Under the pieces are notes generated by a model. It had not been told where the DNA came from. It was given only the letters and a program-made list of their open reading frames with translations, and did no database searches. Made by a program: the position numbers and the translations under genes. A stretch of DNA of 64,000 nt, from the NCBI RefSeq assembly GCF_029917005.1, contig NZ_CP123967.1, forward strand, positions 1,798,001 through 1,862,000, in the 5' to 3' direction. Origin of the DNA: Tessaracoccus lacteus (GTDB lineage: Bacteria > Actinomycetota > Actinomycetes > Propionibacteriales > Propionibacteriaceae). How positions within the stretch are numbered: the stretch's first letter is position 1; each line of letters opens with the position of its first letter. Below, piece by piece: positions 1 to 8,260 of this stretch.

Positions 1-144
1 GAGCAGGGTGGTCTTCCCGGACCCGTTGGCGCCGAGCAGCGCGACACGGCGCCCCTCGTGGATCTCGACGGTCGCGCCGTCGAGCACCGGGGGTCGGCCG
101 TGGAAGCCGGCGACGAGTGCCGTGGCGCTGAGCAGGGCTGTCAT
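1..144 (-). CDS. cbiO: cobalt ABC (ECF) transporter ATPase CbiO, N-terminal part only
   Basis: ATP-binding subunit of the cobalt energy-coupling transporter, which drives Co2+ uptake for cobalamin synthesis at the inner face of the membrane. Only the first 48 codons lie inside the window; the gene runs off the left edge. The visible part has a short beta-strand start and a Walker A loop (GANGSGKTT) near residues 38-46, as expected for an ABC ATPase. The ATG overlaps the TGA of cbiQ in an ATGA arrangement, so it is the last visible gene of the cbiMNQO operon and translationally coupled. The specific assignment to cobalt rests on the cbiM, cbiN and cbiQ neighbours, not on the fragment itself. 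Confidence 0.9.
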   Translation of the reverse strand, partial: MTALLSATALVAGFHGRPPVLDGATVEIHEGRRVALLGANGSGKTTLL

Positions 145-905
145 GGCGCCACCCACGTGGCGACCCACACGACCGAGACCGCGGCCAGAGTCATGACGAT
201 GAAGGGCCAGGAGCGCTCACGACGCGGACTGAGCGTGACGAGCGCGTCCTCGAAGCCACGACCCTCGAGCCCCTCCTGCAGACGGACCGCCCGCTGCCAG
301 CTCCGCAGCATGATGCTGCCCGTCGTGCCGGCCGCCGTGTGCATGCGGCGCCCCCAGGAGGCGTCGTCGCCCAGCCTGGCCCGCTGGGCCTGGTGGACTG
401 CCCAGGTGGTGCCGAGCAGCACGAACAGCATGCGGTAGGTCAGCGAGGCGATCTCCAGCAGGGTGTCCGGCACGTGGAGCGTGCGCATCCAGGTGAGCAG
501 GTCGACCATGGGCGTGGTCGTGGCCAGCACCATGACCGCGAGCGTGCCGGCGATGCCGTGCGCCAGCAGGCCCAGCGCCGTCGCCAGGCCGGTGGCGCTG
601 ACCCTGAGCGGCCCGATCCCCCAGCCGTCGGCCCCGATGTGCACGGCGACCGGCAGCGCCCCGACGAGCAGAAATGCGACCGGCGCGGCCATCACGGTGA
701 CGAGCAGCGTCGGGCGGATCCGGGCGGAGCCGAGGATGAGGATCAGGGAGATGACAGCGACCAGTGCGCATCCCGGCCACGGGTCGGTCAGAAGTGCGGT
801 CAGGATGAGCGCGACGCTGAGGGTGACCTTCTCGCCGACGCGACGACGCCGCCACGGGCTGGCCCAGGCGGCATCGTCGATCGCTGACTCGTGATTGCTA
901 CTCAT
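141..905 (-). CDS. cbiQ: cobalt transporter transmembrane protein CbiQ (EcfT)
   Basis: Transmembrane coupling subunit of the cobalt ECF transporter; it links the CbiO ATPase to the CbiM/CbiN substrate unit. About 254 residues with several hydrophobic segments (roughly residues 28-60, 65-90, 105-130, 150-170 and the C-terminus). It ends its cytoplasmic region with the EcfT-type coupling motif GLEGRGF. I chose the ATG at 905 (MSSNHESA) because it overlaps the cbiN stop by a few bases, which fits a coupled operon; a longer open frame upstream reads into cbiN and is not credible. Order in transcript: cbiM, cbiN, cbiQ, cbiO, controlled by the cobalamin riboswitch upstream of cbiM. Confidence 0.93.
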   Translation of the reverse strand: MSSNHESAIDDAAWASPWRRRRVGEKVTLSVALILTALLTDPWPGCALVAVISLILILGSARIRPTLLVTVMAAPVAFLLVGALPVAVHIGADGWGIGPLRVSATGLATALGLLAHGIAGTLAVMVLATTTPMVDLLTWMRTLHVPDTLLEIASLTYRMLFVLLGTTWAVHQAQRARLGDDASWGRRMHTAAGTTGSIMLRSWQRAVRLQEGLEGRGFEDALVTLSPRRERSWPFIVMTLAAVSVVWVATWVAP

Positions 906-1248
906 CACCCGCGGGGGCAGCCTCGGGCTGGGGTGCCTCCTCCAGCTCCTTCGCCTTGACGGCGCGGCCGCGGAAGTTGCCCAGCACGAAGCCGACGATG
1001 CCGGCGCCGAGGGCGGCCTGGATGGCGAAGAGGCCGGACTCGATCTCACCGGAGCCGGGCTCCCAGATCGGGTTGAACCACGGCTCGACGCCGTGCTCCT
1101 CCAGCACCTCGGTGACGATGGAGTCGGTTCCTACGAAGCTCTCGTCCCCCTCGGACGGCTGGGGAGCCATCGCGAAGCTGAAGATGAAGATGACGACGAT
1201 CACGGCCAGCAGGGCCAGGCCGACGAACCAGTCCTTGCGCTTAAACAT
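898..1248 (-). CDS. cbiN: cobalt transport protein CbiN
   Basis: Small accessory membrane subunit of the cobalt transporter. 116 residues: N-terminal membrane helix (about residues 7-28), an extracytoplasmic stretch rich in Glu/Asp, and a second helix (about residues 71-92) followed by an acidic, Ala/Pro/Glu-rich tail. This two-helix topology with a short acidic loop is typical of CbiN. The tail is longer than in many CbiN proteins. Start overlaps the cbiM end by 8 bases and its end overlaps cbiQ, so the four cbi genes form one tightly packed unit. Confidence 0.93.
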   Translation of the reverse strand: MFKRKDWFVGLALLAVIVVIFIFSFAMAPQPSEGDESFVGTDSIVTEVLEEHGVEPWFNPIWEPGSGEIESGLFAIQAALGAGIVGFVLGNFRGRAVKAKELEEAPQPEAAPAGDE

Positions 1249-1927
1249 GTGCGGCCGCCTTCTCGGTCTGGGGCATGACGCCCAGGCGGATCATCTGGTC
1301 GGGCGCGACGCGCGCGAAGAACCCGAACAGCAGGATGCCGAGGACACCCTCGGCGATGGCCAGCGGGATCTGCGTGACGGCGAAGATGCCGAGGAACTTG
1401 GCTGCGGCGCCCAGCAGGCCGGTGACCTCATCCGGGTACGCGATGGCCAGCTGGAAGCTGGTCACGACGTACGTCACCAGGTCGGCGAAGAAGAAGGCGA
1501 GGAAGACGCCGAGCCACATGGGACCGCCGAACTTCTTCACGAGCTTCCAGCACGCGTAGCCCGCCCACGGGCCGGCGATCGCCATGGAGAACACGTTGGC
1601 GCCCAGCGTGGTGATGCCGCCGTGCGCCAGCAGCAGCGCCTGGAAGAGCAGGACGATGGTGCCGAGGAAGGCCATCACAGGCGGTCCGAAGAGCACGGCT
1701 CCGGCGCCGGTGCCCGTCGGGTGCGACGACGAGCCGGTCACGGACGGCAGCTTGATGGCGGACAGGACGAAGGTGAAGGCGCCGGCGGCCGCGAGCAGCA
1801 GCTTGTTCTCCGGCGATTCCTTGGCCTTGCGGATCACGGCGCGGGCGCCGTGGATGACGAAGGGTGCACTGGCGGCATACCACACGGCACACTCGAGGGG
1901 AGGGAGAAATCCCTCAGCGATATGCAT
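1241..1927 (-). CDS. cbiM: cobalt transporter substrate-binding membrane protein CbiM
   Basis: Substrate-specific S-component for Co2+ uptake. 228 residues beginning [10 protein letters not shown]: the Met-His-Ile-Ala-Glu-Gly start is the family hallmark, since the N-terminal Met/His residues take part in metal coordination. A conserved SSSHPTGTG region (about residues 73-81) supplies further ligands; six or so hydrophobic segments follow. The ATG at 1927 is fixed by this motif and by an AGGAG ribosome site seven bases upstream. Between the riboswitch and this ribosome site there is a hairpin (CCGGGA/TCCCGG, 1944-1962), which could hide or expose initiation. First gene of the cbiMNQO operon. 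Confidence 0.96.
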   Translation of the reverse strand: MHIAEGFLPPLECAVWYAASAPFVIHGARAVIRKAKESPENKLLLAAAGAFTFVLSAIKLPSVTGSSSHPTGTGAGAVLFGPPVMAFLGTIVLLFQALLLAHGGITTLGANVFSMAIAGPWAGYACWKLVKKFGGPMWLGVFLAFFFADLVTYVVTSFQLAIAYPDEVTGLLGAAAKFLGIFAVTQIPLAIAEGVLGILLFGFFARVAPDQMIRLGVMPQTEKAAAHV

Positions 1928-1969
1928 CGCCGAACTCCTTTGTCCGGGATTGCGCGTCCCGGGGTCAAG

Positions 1970-2085
1970 GCTCGGATGAGACCAGTTCCTGACTTCCGCC
2001 CCGCAGGGCGGCTCACAGTGGCGCGACCGTCCCGGATGAGTCCCCGGGTTCCTGGCAGCTCGTCCGAGCATTTCTATGATTGTGA
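1970..2085 (-). promoter_or_regulatory. cobalamin riboswitch upstream of cbiMNQO
   Basis: On the minus strand the region carries the conserved cobalamin-riboswitch blocks in order: GCCAGGAACCCGGG (2043-2056), CGGGACGG followed by GCGCCACTGTGA (the B12 box, 2012-2033), and AAGTCAGGAACTGG (about 1982-1995). It sits directly before cbiM, so adenosylcobalamin is expected to switch off cobalt uptake. No strong intrinsic terminator with a T-run follows; a small hairpin (1944-1962) lies next to the cbiM ribosome site, suggesting control of translation. Outer ends are approximate. Confidence 0.93.
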
Positions 2086-2155
2086 AACCAACTACAGCAC
2101 GTCGTAATCCGGCCCGTAAGGCGGGGTGGGTTAAGGGTGATCTAGGGTGACGAGC

Positions 2156-2809
2156 GTGTCGAACCCCTACCTGCGCACCGGCTCCGAGATCTACGAGGAG
2201 TCCTTCCGGATCATCCGCGCCGAGACCGATCTGACCCGTTTCCCCGCGGACGTGAGCCGCGCCGTCGTCCGCATGGTGCACGCCGCGGGCGACCCGTCCA
2301 TCGCCGACGACGTCGCCTTCACCCCCGGTGTCGTCGCGGCGGCCAACGCCGCCCTGCGTGCCGGGGCCCCGATCCTGTGCGACTCGTCGATGGTGGCCAC
2401 CGGCATCATCTCGTCGCGGCTGCCCGCCCGCAACGACGTCGTGTGTCACATCAAGGACGAGGCCATCGCGCGCGACGCCGCCTATCGCGGCATCACCAAG
2501 ACCATGGCCGCCGTCGACGCGTGGGCCCCGCGGCTCGACGGCGCGGTCGTGGCCATCGGCAACGCCCCGACGGCACTGTTCCGGCTGCTCGAGGTCGTCG
2601 CCGAGACGGGCGCCCGGCCGGCCGCGGTGATCGGCATCCCCGTCGGCTTCGTGGGCGCCGCCGAGTCGAAGGAGGCCCTGATCGAGTCTCCGCTGGGCCT
2701 GGAGTACCTCGTGGTGCGCGGCCGCCGGGGCGGCAGCGCCATGACGGTGGCGGCCGTCAACGCCATCGCCAGCACCGACGAGCTGACCAACACCTCCCGA
2801 CAGGACTGA
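2156..2809 (+). CDS. cobH: precorrin-8X methylmutase CobH/CbiC
   Basis: Catalyses the 1,5-methyl shift that converts precorrin-8X (or its cobalt form) to hydrogenobyrinate/cobyrinate. 217 residues, usual for the family; conserved features are the central DSSMVATGI region containing the substrate-binding turn, GNAPTALF, and the [12 protein letters not shown] segment with the catalytic His-equivalent region earlier in the protein. I chose the GTG at 2156 because a TAGGGT -10 element (2143-2148) leaves seven bases before it, the leaderless spacing seen at many genes here; the GTG at 2147 lies inside that -10 element and is less likely. Divergent from cbiM, sharing a short promoter region, and the only corrin gene on the plus strand. 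Confidence 0.93.
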   Translation: MSNPYLRTGSEIYEESFRIIRAETDLTRFPADVSRAVVRMVHAAGDPSIADDVAFTPGVVAAANAALRAGAPILCDSSMVATGIISSRLPARNDVVCHIKDEAIARDAAYRGITKTMAAVDAWAPRLDGAVVAIGNAPTALFRLLEVVAETGARPAAVIGIPVGFVGAAESKEALIESPLGLEYLVVRGRRGGSAMTVAAVNAIASTDELTNTSRQD

Positions 2810-2816
2810 GAGGCGG

Positions 2817-2851
2817 CGCGGGCCCGGGTACGCGAAGTACCCGGGCCCGCG
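2817..2851. terminator. bidirectional intrinsic terminator hairpin
   Basis: Perfect 15-bp GC-rich inverted repeat around a five-base loop (CGCGGGCCCGGGTAC / GTACCCGGGCCCGCG) in the 49-base gap between the convergent ends of cobH and the cbiX fusion gene. No long T-run on either side, as usual for high-GC actinobacteria. Confidence 0.85.
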
Positions 2852-2858
2852 TGTCTCG

Positions 2859-4100
2859 TCAGTTGCGCCGGAACGGCTCCGCGATCGCCTGACGCACGTC
2901 TTCGGAGCCGACGATGGCCTCCAGCACGTGGCGGGAACGCCGCGGGTTGCGGTCGCCGACGACCGCCACCGTCAGGTGCCCGACACCCCGCGACGCGGCC
3001 GTGTACGCGGTGCCCTGTACGGCGTCGTCGGCGCGCACGCAGAAGGTGTGGCGGCGCTCGGCCTCTGCCACCACACGGGCGTTGACGCCGGGGTCGTCGG
3101 TGTCGGCCAGCACGTACCAGGCGCCCTCGAGGTCGCCCTCCGCGAACTCCCGGCGCTCCCATGCCACATCCCCGGCTGCCGCGAGGGCCTGCAGCGCCCC
3201 GGTGGCCGTCGGGGAGACGAGCGTGACGCGGGCACCCGCCGCTATCAGCTTCGGCACGCGGCGGGTGGAGACGACTCCCCCGCCGACCACGACGACGCGG
3301 CGGCCGGTCAGCAGCAGCCCGGCCACGTAGGCGGGTGACCCCTCAGCGGCGGCCTCGGGCATCGCCTCGCGGTACCGGTCGATCACGACGGCCGCGAGCT
3401 CGTCGCAGTCGCCGATGACCTCGGCGACGCGGACCCGCGCGTCGGGGTGCGCCGCGGCCCAGGCCTCGGCCTGCTGGAACGTCCACGAACGGAGCCGGCC
3501 GGGGAAGATCCAGTGGCCCATTACCACGAGCTGGCGGTGGCCGGCGGCGTAGGCGCGGTCGAGGCCCTCGGGAAGGCTGGGTCGGGTGACCTGGATGAAG
3601 CACTCCTGCACGTCGGCCCAGCCGCCCGCCTCGTAGTGCATGCGGGCCAGCCGCACGTGATCGGCGTTCGCGTCCGCCACGACGGCGCCGCGTCCGACGA
3701 AGACCAGGCACGTCTCGTCGCGCCGCCAGTCCCCCATGGCGGCGTCGATGCGCTGGTTGACGGCGTCCACAAGGCGGGGGTCCGCGCCGAGGTGTGGCGC
3801 GTAGTCGATGCGGGCGCCGGGAACCTCCTCGAGCGCCTCGGCGATGAAGCCGGGGATGTCGCGGCGGACGTGGGCGCCGGTACCCAGCATCAGCGGGACG
3901 ACGACCGCCCGGCGGGTCTCCTCGCCGTCGACGATGTCGGTGAGCGCCTGGGGGATGCCGGGCTGGTTCAGTTCGACGAAGCCGAGGCCGACCTTCACAT
4001 CGGGCAGCGCGCGCGCGACGCGCTCGACGAACCGGCGGCAGGTCTGCTCTCCGTCGGCGTCGCGGGTGCCGTGGGCGGCGATGATCAGGGGGGTGCTCAT
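2859..4100 (-). CDS. cbiX: CbiX sirohydrochlorin cobaltochelatase fused to precorrin-2 dehydrogenase
   Basis: Two-domain enzyme for the start of the corrin branch. Residues 1 to about 230 are a CbiX-type class II chelatase that inserts Co2+ into sirohydrochlorin: His10 in AAHGTRD and a second His near residue 75 (GTGAHVRRD) are the metal-handling residues, and a second, weaker half of the duplicated fold follows. Residues about 250-413 are a Met8/CysG-N-type dehydrogenase that oxidises precorrin-2 to sirohydrochlorin with NAD+, shown by the Rossmann motif [10 protein letters not shown] and the following RRVPKL. Its order is reversed relative to chemistry, but both steps are consecutive. The ATG overlaps the cbiEGH stop (ATGA). 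Last gene of the cbiL operon. A methyltransferase (CobA) making precorrin-2 is not in the window. Confidence 0.92.
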   Translation of the reverse strand: MSTPLIIAAHGTRDADGEQTCRRFVERVARALPDVKVGLGFVELNQPGIPQALTDIVDGEETRRAVVVPLMLGTGAHVRRDIPGFIAEALEEVPGARIDYAPHLGADPRLVDAVNQRIDAAMGDWRRDETCLVFVGRGAVVADANADHVRLARMHYEAGGWADVQECFIQVTRPSLPEGLDRAYAAGHRQLVVMGHWIFPGRLRSWTFQQAEAWAAAHPDARVRVAEVIGDCDELAAVVIDRYREAMPEAAAEGSPAYVAGLLLTGRRVVVVGGGVVSTRRVPKLIAAGARVTLVSPTATGALQALAAAGDVAWERREFAEGDLEGAWYVLADTDDPGVNARVVAEAERRHTFCVRADDAVQGTAYTAASRGVGHLTVAVVGDRNPRRSRHVLEAIVGSEDVRQAIAEPFRRN

Positions 4101-6478
4101 CTGGTCTTCTCCTCGGAGTCGGTCTGGGCGGTGTGCGGCATCCACTGGTAGTCGCGGGGCGTCACCATGCGCTGCTCGCCGCCGCCGGAGGTGACGTACC
4201 GGGTGGTGCTGGAGCCGACGATGACGATGGAGTTCATGTCGACCCATTCGGGGCGGAACTCGCCCAGCGTGCTCATGATGACCTTCTGGCGGGGCCGGCA
4301 GGCCTGTTGCACGACGGCGATCGGCGTCGACGGCTGCCGGTGGGAGCCGAGGATCTCCAGCGCCCGCGGCAGGTGCGCGGTCCGCTTCTTGCTGCGCGGG
4401 TTGTAGAGCGCGACGACGAAGTCGCCGACCGCCGCGCCGTGCAGGCGGCGCTCGATGCTGTCCCAGGGGGTGTGCAGGTCGGACAGCGAGATGGTCGCGT
4501 TGTCGTGGCCGAGCGCCGCGCCGAGGATGGCGGAGGCCGCCAGGCTCGCGGTGACGCCCGGCACGATGTCGACGTCGATGCCGTCGGTGCCCTGCTCCAG
4601 GACCGGGCTGGCCATCGCGTAGATGGCCGGGTCCCCGCCGCAGACCAGCGACACGTTCTCGCCGGCGCGGGCCGCGTCGATCGCCCTGGCCGTCCGTTCC
4701 TCCTCTGTGCCCATCTTGGACGCGAAGACCGTGGTGCCGGGGCGTGCGAGGTCGCGGATCTGCTTGACGTAGGGGCCGTAGCCGACGATCAGAGTGGAGG
4801 AGCGCAGCGCCTCGACGGCGCGGGGCGTCAGCAGGTCGCGGGCGCCGGGGCCGAGACCCACGACGCTCAGCTTCCCGCGAGCCGGGATGCGCCCGACGGC
4901 GCAGGTGGCGTCCGCGTTCTTCTGCTTGGTGACGATCAGGTCGGCTCCGCGGGCCAGCACGGAGGCCTCCGCGACCGACGGCGTGCCGACGGCCTTCAGC
5001 GGGGCGTCGCTGGGCGTGGGCACCTCGAAGGTCGCGAGCTCGGCCGCGTCGTAGTCCTTGAGCGGCACGCCGAGCCGGTTGGCGAGCTGGATCAGGCCGA
5101 TCTCCCCGGCCTTCGCGTCGACGGTCGTGATCGCCGCGACCGACTCGACCGCGAGATCGTTCGCCTCGAGGGTCTCGGTGAGCAGCGCGTGCAGCACGTC
5201 CACGCCGGTGCCGCGGTTGCAGCCCATGCCCACCACGAGGCTCTTCGGGTGCAGCACGACGGTCGGCAGCGGCGAGCCCGGCACCGAGACGGTGTCCGTC
5301 ACGACGATGCGGGCCATCGGGTTCTCGGCGCCGACCGCCACATTGGCGGGTAGCGGGGGCAGCGGCCAGCCATGGGCCTTCTCGACCGCGACGGGTTCGC
5401 CGTCGATCAGGGCGCGGGTCACGCCGGCCACGTCCCCCGAGTAGGCCCAGCCGAGCGTGTCGAGAGCCGGCAGGTTCAGCGCGTCGGTCGCGGTGGTCAG
5501 GACCGGGGTGGCGCCGAGGCCGTCGGCGATGCGGCGGGCCAGGTCGTTGGCGCCGCCGGCGTGGCCGCCGACCAGCGGAACCGCGAAGCGGCCGGCCTCG
5601 TCGACCACGACGACGCCCGGGTCTGTCTTCTTGTGCTTCAGCAGCGGCGCGACGAGCCGGGTGGTGGCGCCGAGCGCGAGGTGGCTGACGATCAGGTCGC
5701 AGTCCTGCCACGCCCTCGGCAGCGAGACCTTCGCAGGACCGTCGTAGCGGCGGGACGTCACGCCGAGCGCCTTGTCGATCGCGTCCGCGTGCCGCCGGGC
5801 GGCCGGCGAGTTGGTGAGCTGCCCGACCACGGGCGTGTGTGGGCCCTCCCCCGTCGCCTCGCCCGAGATGAGCGCGGTGTCGTCCGGGGTGCCGTCGAGG
5901 ATGAGGACCACGTTAGGCTCCTCGACGTCCGCGACGGCCTTGGCCTCCTGCTCGGTGAAGACGCGGACCCGCTGGTCGGCCTCGCCGAGGCGCTCGGCCA
6001 GCACGTAGTGCCTGCCCAGCCCGGCCAGCGCGGCGGCGAGCTCGCGGATCCCGGCGTGCGGGGAGGTCAGGACGCCGACCTTCGGGTGCTGCGAGGCGGC
6101 CTCGACCGCCGCGTCGAGGGGCTTGCCGTGCGCGGAGACGACGATGGCGTCGTCCCAGGGCAGCGCGACGGCGGCGAAGGCCGCGGAGACCGAGCTGACG
6201 GCGGGCGCCACGGTGACCGGCAGCCCGGCCAGCCGCAGCCGACGCAGGATGCCGTGGAAGCCGGGGTCGCCGCTGGCGATGACGAGGGCGTCCTCATCCG
6301 CGCCGAGGGCCGCGAGGCGCTCGATGGCCGGGGTCAGCGCCCCGAGCACGACCTGCCGTTCGGGCTCGACGCCGAGGTCGGCGAGGTGGCGGCGGCCACC
6401 GACGACCAGCGCCGAGCTGGCGGCCAGCGCGCGCGTCTCGGCGCTGAGGCCGCCGAGGTAGCCGTGGACGTGGATCAT
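4097..6478 (-). CDS. cbiEGH: CbiE-CbiG-CbiH trifunctional corrin-ring fusion protein
   Basis: 793-residue fusion joining three consecutive or near-consecutive steps of the anaerobic cobalamin route. Residues 1 to about 200: CbiE-type C5 methyltransferase (motif ASGDPGFHG). Residues about 200-545: CbiG, the acetaldehyde-releasing lactone hydrolase, with GGHAGGANDLAR and VGMGCNRGTG motifs. Residues about 548-793: CbiH, C17 methyltransferase and ring contraction, starting SVVGLGPGARDLLTPRA with SAM-binding CGGDPAIYA. The same three-domain fusion is known from Propionibacterium freudenreichii (cbiEGH). The ATG shares its A with the cbiF stop (TGATG); the stop overlaps cbiX. No CbiT domain is present, so the C15 decarboxylating methylation must be elsewhere. 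Confidence 0.93.
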   Translation of the reverse strand: MIHVHGYLGGLSAETRALAASSALVVGGRRHLADLGVEPERQVVLGALTPAIERLAALGADEDALVIASGDPGFHGILRRLRLAGLPVTVAPAVSSVSAAFAAVALPWDDAIVVSAHGKPLDAAVEAASQHPKVGVLTSPHAGIRELAAALAGLGRHYVLAERLGEADQRVRVFTEQEAKAVADVEEPNVVLILDGTPDDTALISGEATGEGPHTPVVGQLTNSPAARRHADAIDKALGVTSRRYDGPAKVSLPRAWQDCDLIVSHLALGATTRLVAPLLKHKKTDPGVVVVDEAGRFAVPLVGGHAGGANDLARRIADGLGATPVLTTATDALNLPALDTLGWAYSGDVAGVTRALIDGEPVAVEKAHGWPLPPLPANVAVGAENPMARIVVTDTVSVPGSPLPTVVLHPKSLVVGMGCNRGTGVDVLHALLTETLEANDLAVESVAAITTVDAKAGEIGLIQLANRLGVPLKDYDAAELATFEVPTPSDAPLKAVGTPSVAEASVLARGADLIVTKQKNADATCAVGRIPARGKLSVVGLGPGARDLLTPRAVEALRSSTLIVGYGPYVKQIRDLARPGTTVFASKMGTEEERTARAIDAARAGENVSLVCGGDPAIYAMASPVLEQGTDGIDVDIVPGVTASLAASAILGAALGHDNATISLSDLHTPWDSIERRLHGAAVGDFVVALYNPRSKKRTAHLPRALEILGSHRQPSTPIAVVQQACRPRQKVIMSTLGEFRPEWVDMNSIVIVGSSTTRYVTSGGGEQRMVTPRDYQWMPHTAQTDSEEKTR

Positions 6479-7314
6479 CAGTTCTCCTTGGAGAGATCGA
6501 CGGCGCCGGCGCCGTGCGCGCGGAGCTCCTGCTGGGCCTCGGGCTCGGCGGCGCGGTACTCGTGCCGGAAGCCGGGGTGGTACAGGTGTGAGCGGGTACC
6601 GCTGTGGCCCTCGGCCAGCGCGGGGCCGACCATCACGATGGTGTGCTTCCACAGCTTGTGCTCGCGCATCCGCTCGGACAGCTCGTCTAGGCGGCAGCGG
6701 ATCATCATCTCGTCGGGCCAGCTGACCCGGTAGCCGATGATGCAGGGCGTCGCCGGGTCGTAACCGCCGGCCAACAGTTCCTCCTGCAGCACCTTGTTGC
6801 GGGCCGCGGACAGGTACAGGGCCATGGTGGCGCCGTGGGCGGCGAACGACCTCACGGTCTCCTTCGGCGGCATGGGCGTGCGGCCGCCCTCCAACCGGGT
6901 GAGGATGAACGACTGGGAGACCTCGGGAATGGTGATCTCGGCGTTCATCCGGGCGGCTGTGGCGGAGTAGGCGGAGACGCCGGGGATGGTCTCGTAGTCC
7001 AGGCCGAGCTGGCGGCACATCTCGTACTGCTCGCCGGTGGCGCCGTAGATGGACGGGTCGCCGGTGTGCACCCGGGCGACGGTCAGGCCCTCCTCGGCTG
7101 CGCGCCGGTAGTGGATGGCGGTGTCCTCCAGCGCCTCGCTGGCGGAGTCGACGACCAGCGCGTCGGGCCGGGCACCGGCGACGATGCCGGGGTGGACGAG
7201 GCTGGACGCCCAGATCACGATGTCCGCCTCGGCGATGGCCCGTGACCCGCGCATCGTGATGAGGTCGTCGGCGCCGGGGCCGGCTCCCACGAAGATGACC
7301 TTGCCGCGCTTCAC
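6478..7314 (-). CDS. cbiF: cobalt-precorrin-4 C11-methyltransferase CbiF/CobM
   Basis: SAM-dependent methylation of C11 of the ring-contracted (cobalt-)precorrin-4. 278 residues of the tetrapyrrole methylase fold: N-terminal VIFVGAGPGADDLITMRG, the conserved HTGDPSIYGATGEQ SAM loop (about residues 80-93), and the IPGVSAYSATAA substrate segment. Family length is about 250-260; the extra residues form a charged C-terminal tail. The GTG start at 7314 overlaps the cbiL stop (GTGA), which fixes it; the much longer open frame upstream lies over cbiL. Cotranscribed with cbiL, cbiEGH and cbiX. Confidence 0.95.
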   Translation of the reverse strand: MKRGKVIFVGAGPGADDLITMRGSRAIAEADIVIWASSLVHPGIVAGARPDALVVDSASEALEDTAIHYRRAAEEGLTVARVHTGDPSIYGATGEQYEMCRQLGLDYETIPGVSAYSATAARMNAEITIPEVSQSFILTRLEGGRTPMPPKETVRSFAAHGATMALYLSAARNKVLQEELLAGGYDPATPCIIGYRVSWPDEMMIRCRLDELSERMREHKLWKHTIVMVGPALAEGHSGTRSHLYHPGFRHEYRAAEPEAQQELRAHGAGAVDLSKEN

Positions 7315-8075
7315 AGCCTGCCTCCTGTCTCCTGACCGTCCCGCCTCGCGGGGATGATCACCGTGCTGAAATATCCGACCTTGCGGTCGGCCTCGAGCCT
7401 GTCGAGGCCGAACAGCTCCTGCCGTTCGAGGCCGACGTTGACGCCGACGACGGCGTCGCGGCCTCGCTCCCTGAGCTGTCCAGCGACCTCCGGCATCCGA
7501 CGGCCCCCCTTGTAGGCGACGACGGTGTCGACGGTGTCGAGGACGCGGCCCAGCACGTCGAGGCCTGCGGTCACCGGAACCAGCGCCAGCGTCTCGGTGC
7601 CCTCGACCAGCGGCGTGCGCGACTCGGCGGCCAGCGCCTGCATGGCGGTGATGCCGGGCACGACCTCGATCTCGAGGTCCGCAACCCGGTCGGCGACGTA
7701 GGCGGCCAGGTACGAGAAGGTCGAGTAGACGCTCGGGTCGCCGACGGTGGCGAACGCGACGGTCCGCGCGCCGCGGGCGTAGGCGGCGAGCGCCGCGTCG
7801 GCGGAGGTCTGCCAGGCCTCCCGACGGCGGTCGGTGACCCCGCTGCGGTCGGCCATGGAGAAGGGGACGCGCACGATGGCGTGCGCCACCTCCGGGGCCG
7901 CGGCCACCACGATCTGCTCCGCGCGGCCGGGGCCGTCTCCCGAGGCCTCCGTGGCGGGCACGAGGATGGCGTCGGCGGCGCACAGCGCGGAGAGCGCCTT
8001 GACTGTGATGAGGTCGGGGTCGCCGGGGCCGACGCCGATGCCGATGAGGCGCGGGCGCATGTGAGTGAGCGGCAT
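7311..8075 (-). CDS. cbiL: precorrin-2 C20-methyltransferase CbiL/CobI
   Basis: SAM-dependent methylation at C20 of (cobalt-)factor II/precorrin-2, the first committed step of the corrin branch. 254 residues: LIGIGVGPGDPDLITVKA at the N-terminus, ATVGDPSVYSTFSYL SAM loop, and EVVPGITAMQALAA, all typical of the family. I took the ATG at 8075 because an AGGAAGG ribosome site lies about nine bases upstream; a second ATG five codons in (8060) is possible. First gene of a four-gene unit (cbiL, cbiF, cbiEGH, cbiX fusion) with a cobalamin riboswitch immediately upstream. Confidence 0.95.
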   Translation of the reverse strand: MPLTHMRPRLIGIGVGPGDPDLITVKALSALCAADAILVPATEASGDGPGRAEQIVVAAAPEVAHAIVRVPFSMADRSGVTDRRREAWQTSADAALAAYARGARTVAFATVGDPSVYSTFSYLAAYVADRVADLEIEVVPGITAMQALAAESRTPLVEGTETLALVPVTAGLDVLGRVLDTVDTVVAYKGGRRMPEVAGQLRERGRDAVVGVNVGLERQELFGLDRLEADRKVGYFSTVIIPARRDGQETGGRL

Positions 8076-8109
8076 GTATGCCAGCCTTCCTGGGTCTCTC
8101 GCCCTCAGT

Positions 8110-8215
8110 GATGGCGCATGCGGGCGAGTTCCTGACTCCCGCGCTCACGCGCGGTCACAGTGGCGGGACCGTCCCGGACTGACACCGGGTTCCTCGGCAC
8201 CTCATGCTGGTGTGT
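8110..8215 (-). promoter_or_regulatory. cobalamin riboswitch upstream of cbiL
   Basis: Minus-strand blocks match the cobalamin riboswitch in order: GCCGAGGAACCCGGTG (about 8181-8196), CGGGACGGTCCCGCCACTGTGA (B12 box, about 8156-8177), then GAGTCAGGAACTCGCC (about 8123-8138). It occupies most of the 185-base gap between cobQ and cbiL, so it governs the cbiL operon separately from cobQ-cbiB. No T-run terminator is visible before the cbiL ribosome site, so control is probably at translation. Ends approximate. Confidence 0.94.
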
Positions 8216-8260
8216 AACCAGTCTGGCACTGGCCCGGGCGTCGTGCCCAGCCGGGGTCCG

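Noticed and set aside
2147-2155. Upstream GTG as start of cobH
   Set aside because: It falls inside the TAGGGT -10 element; the GTG at 2156 sits at the leaderless distance.
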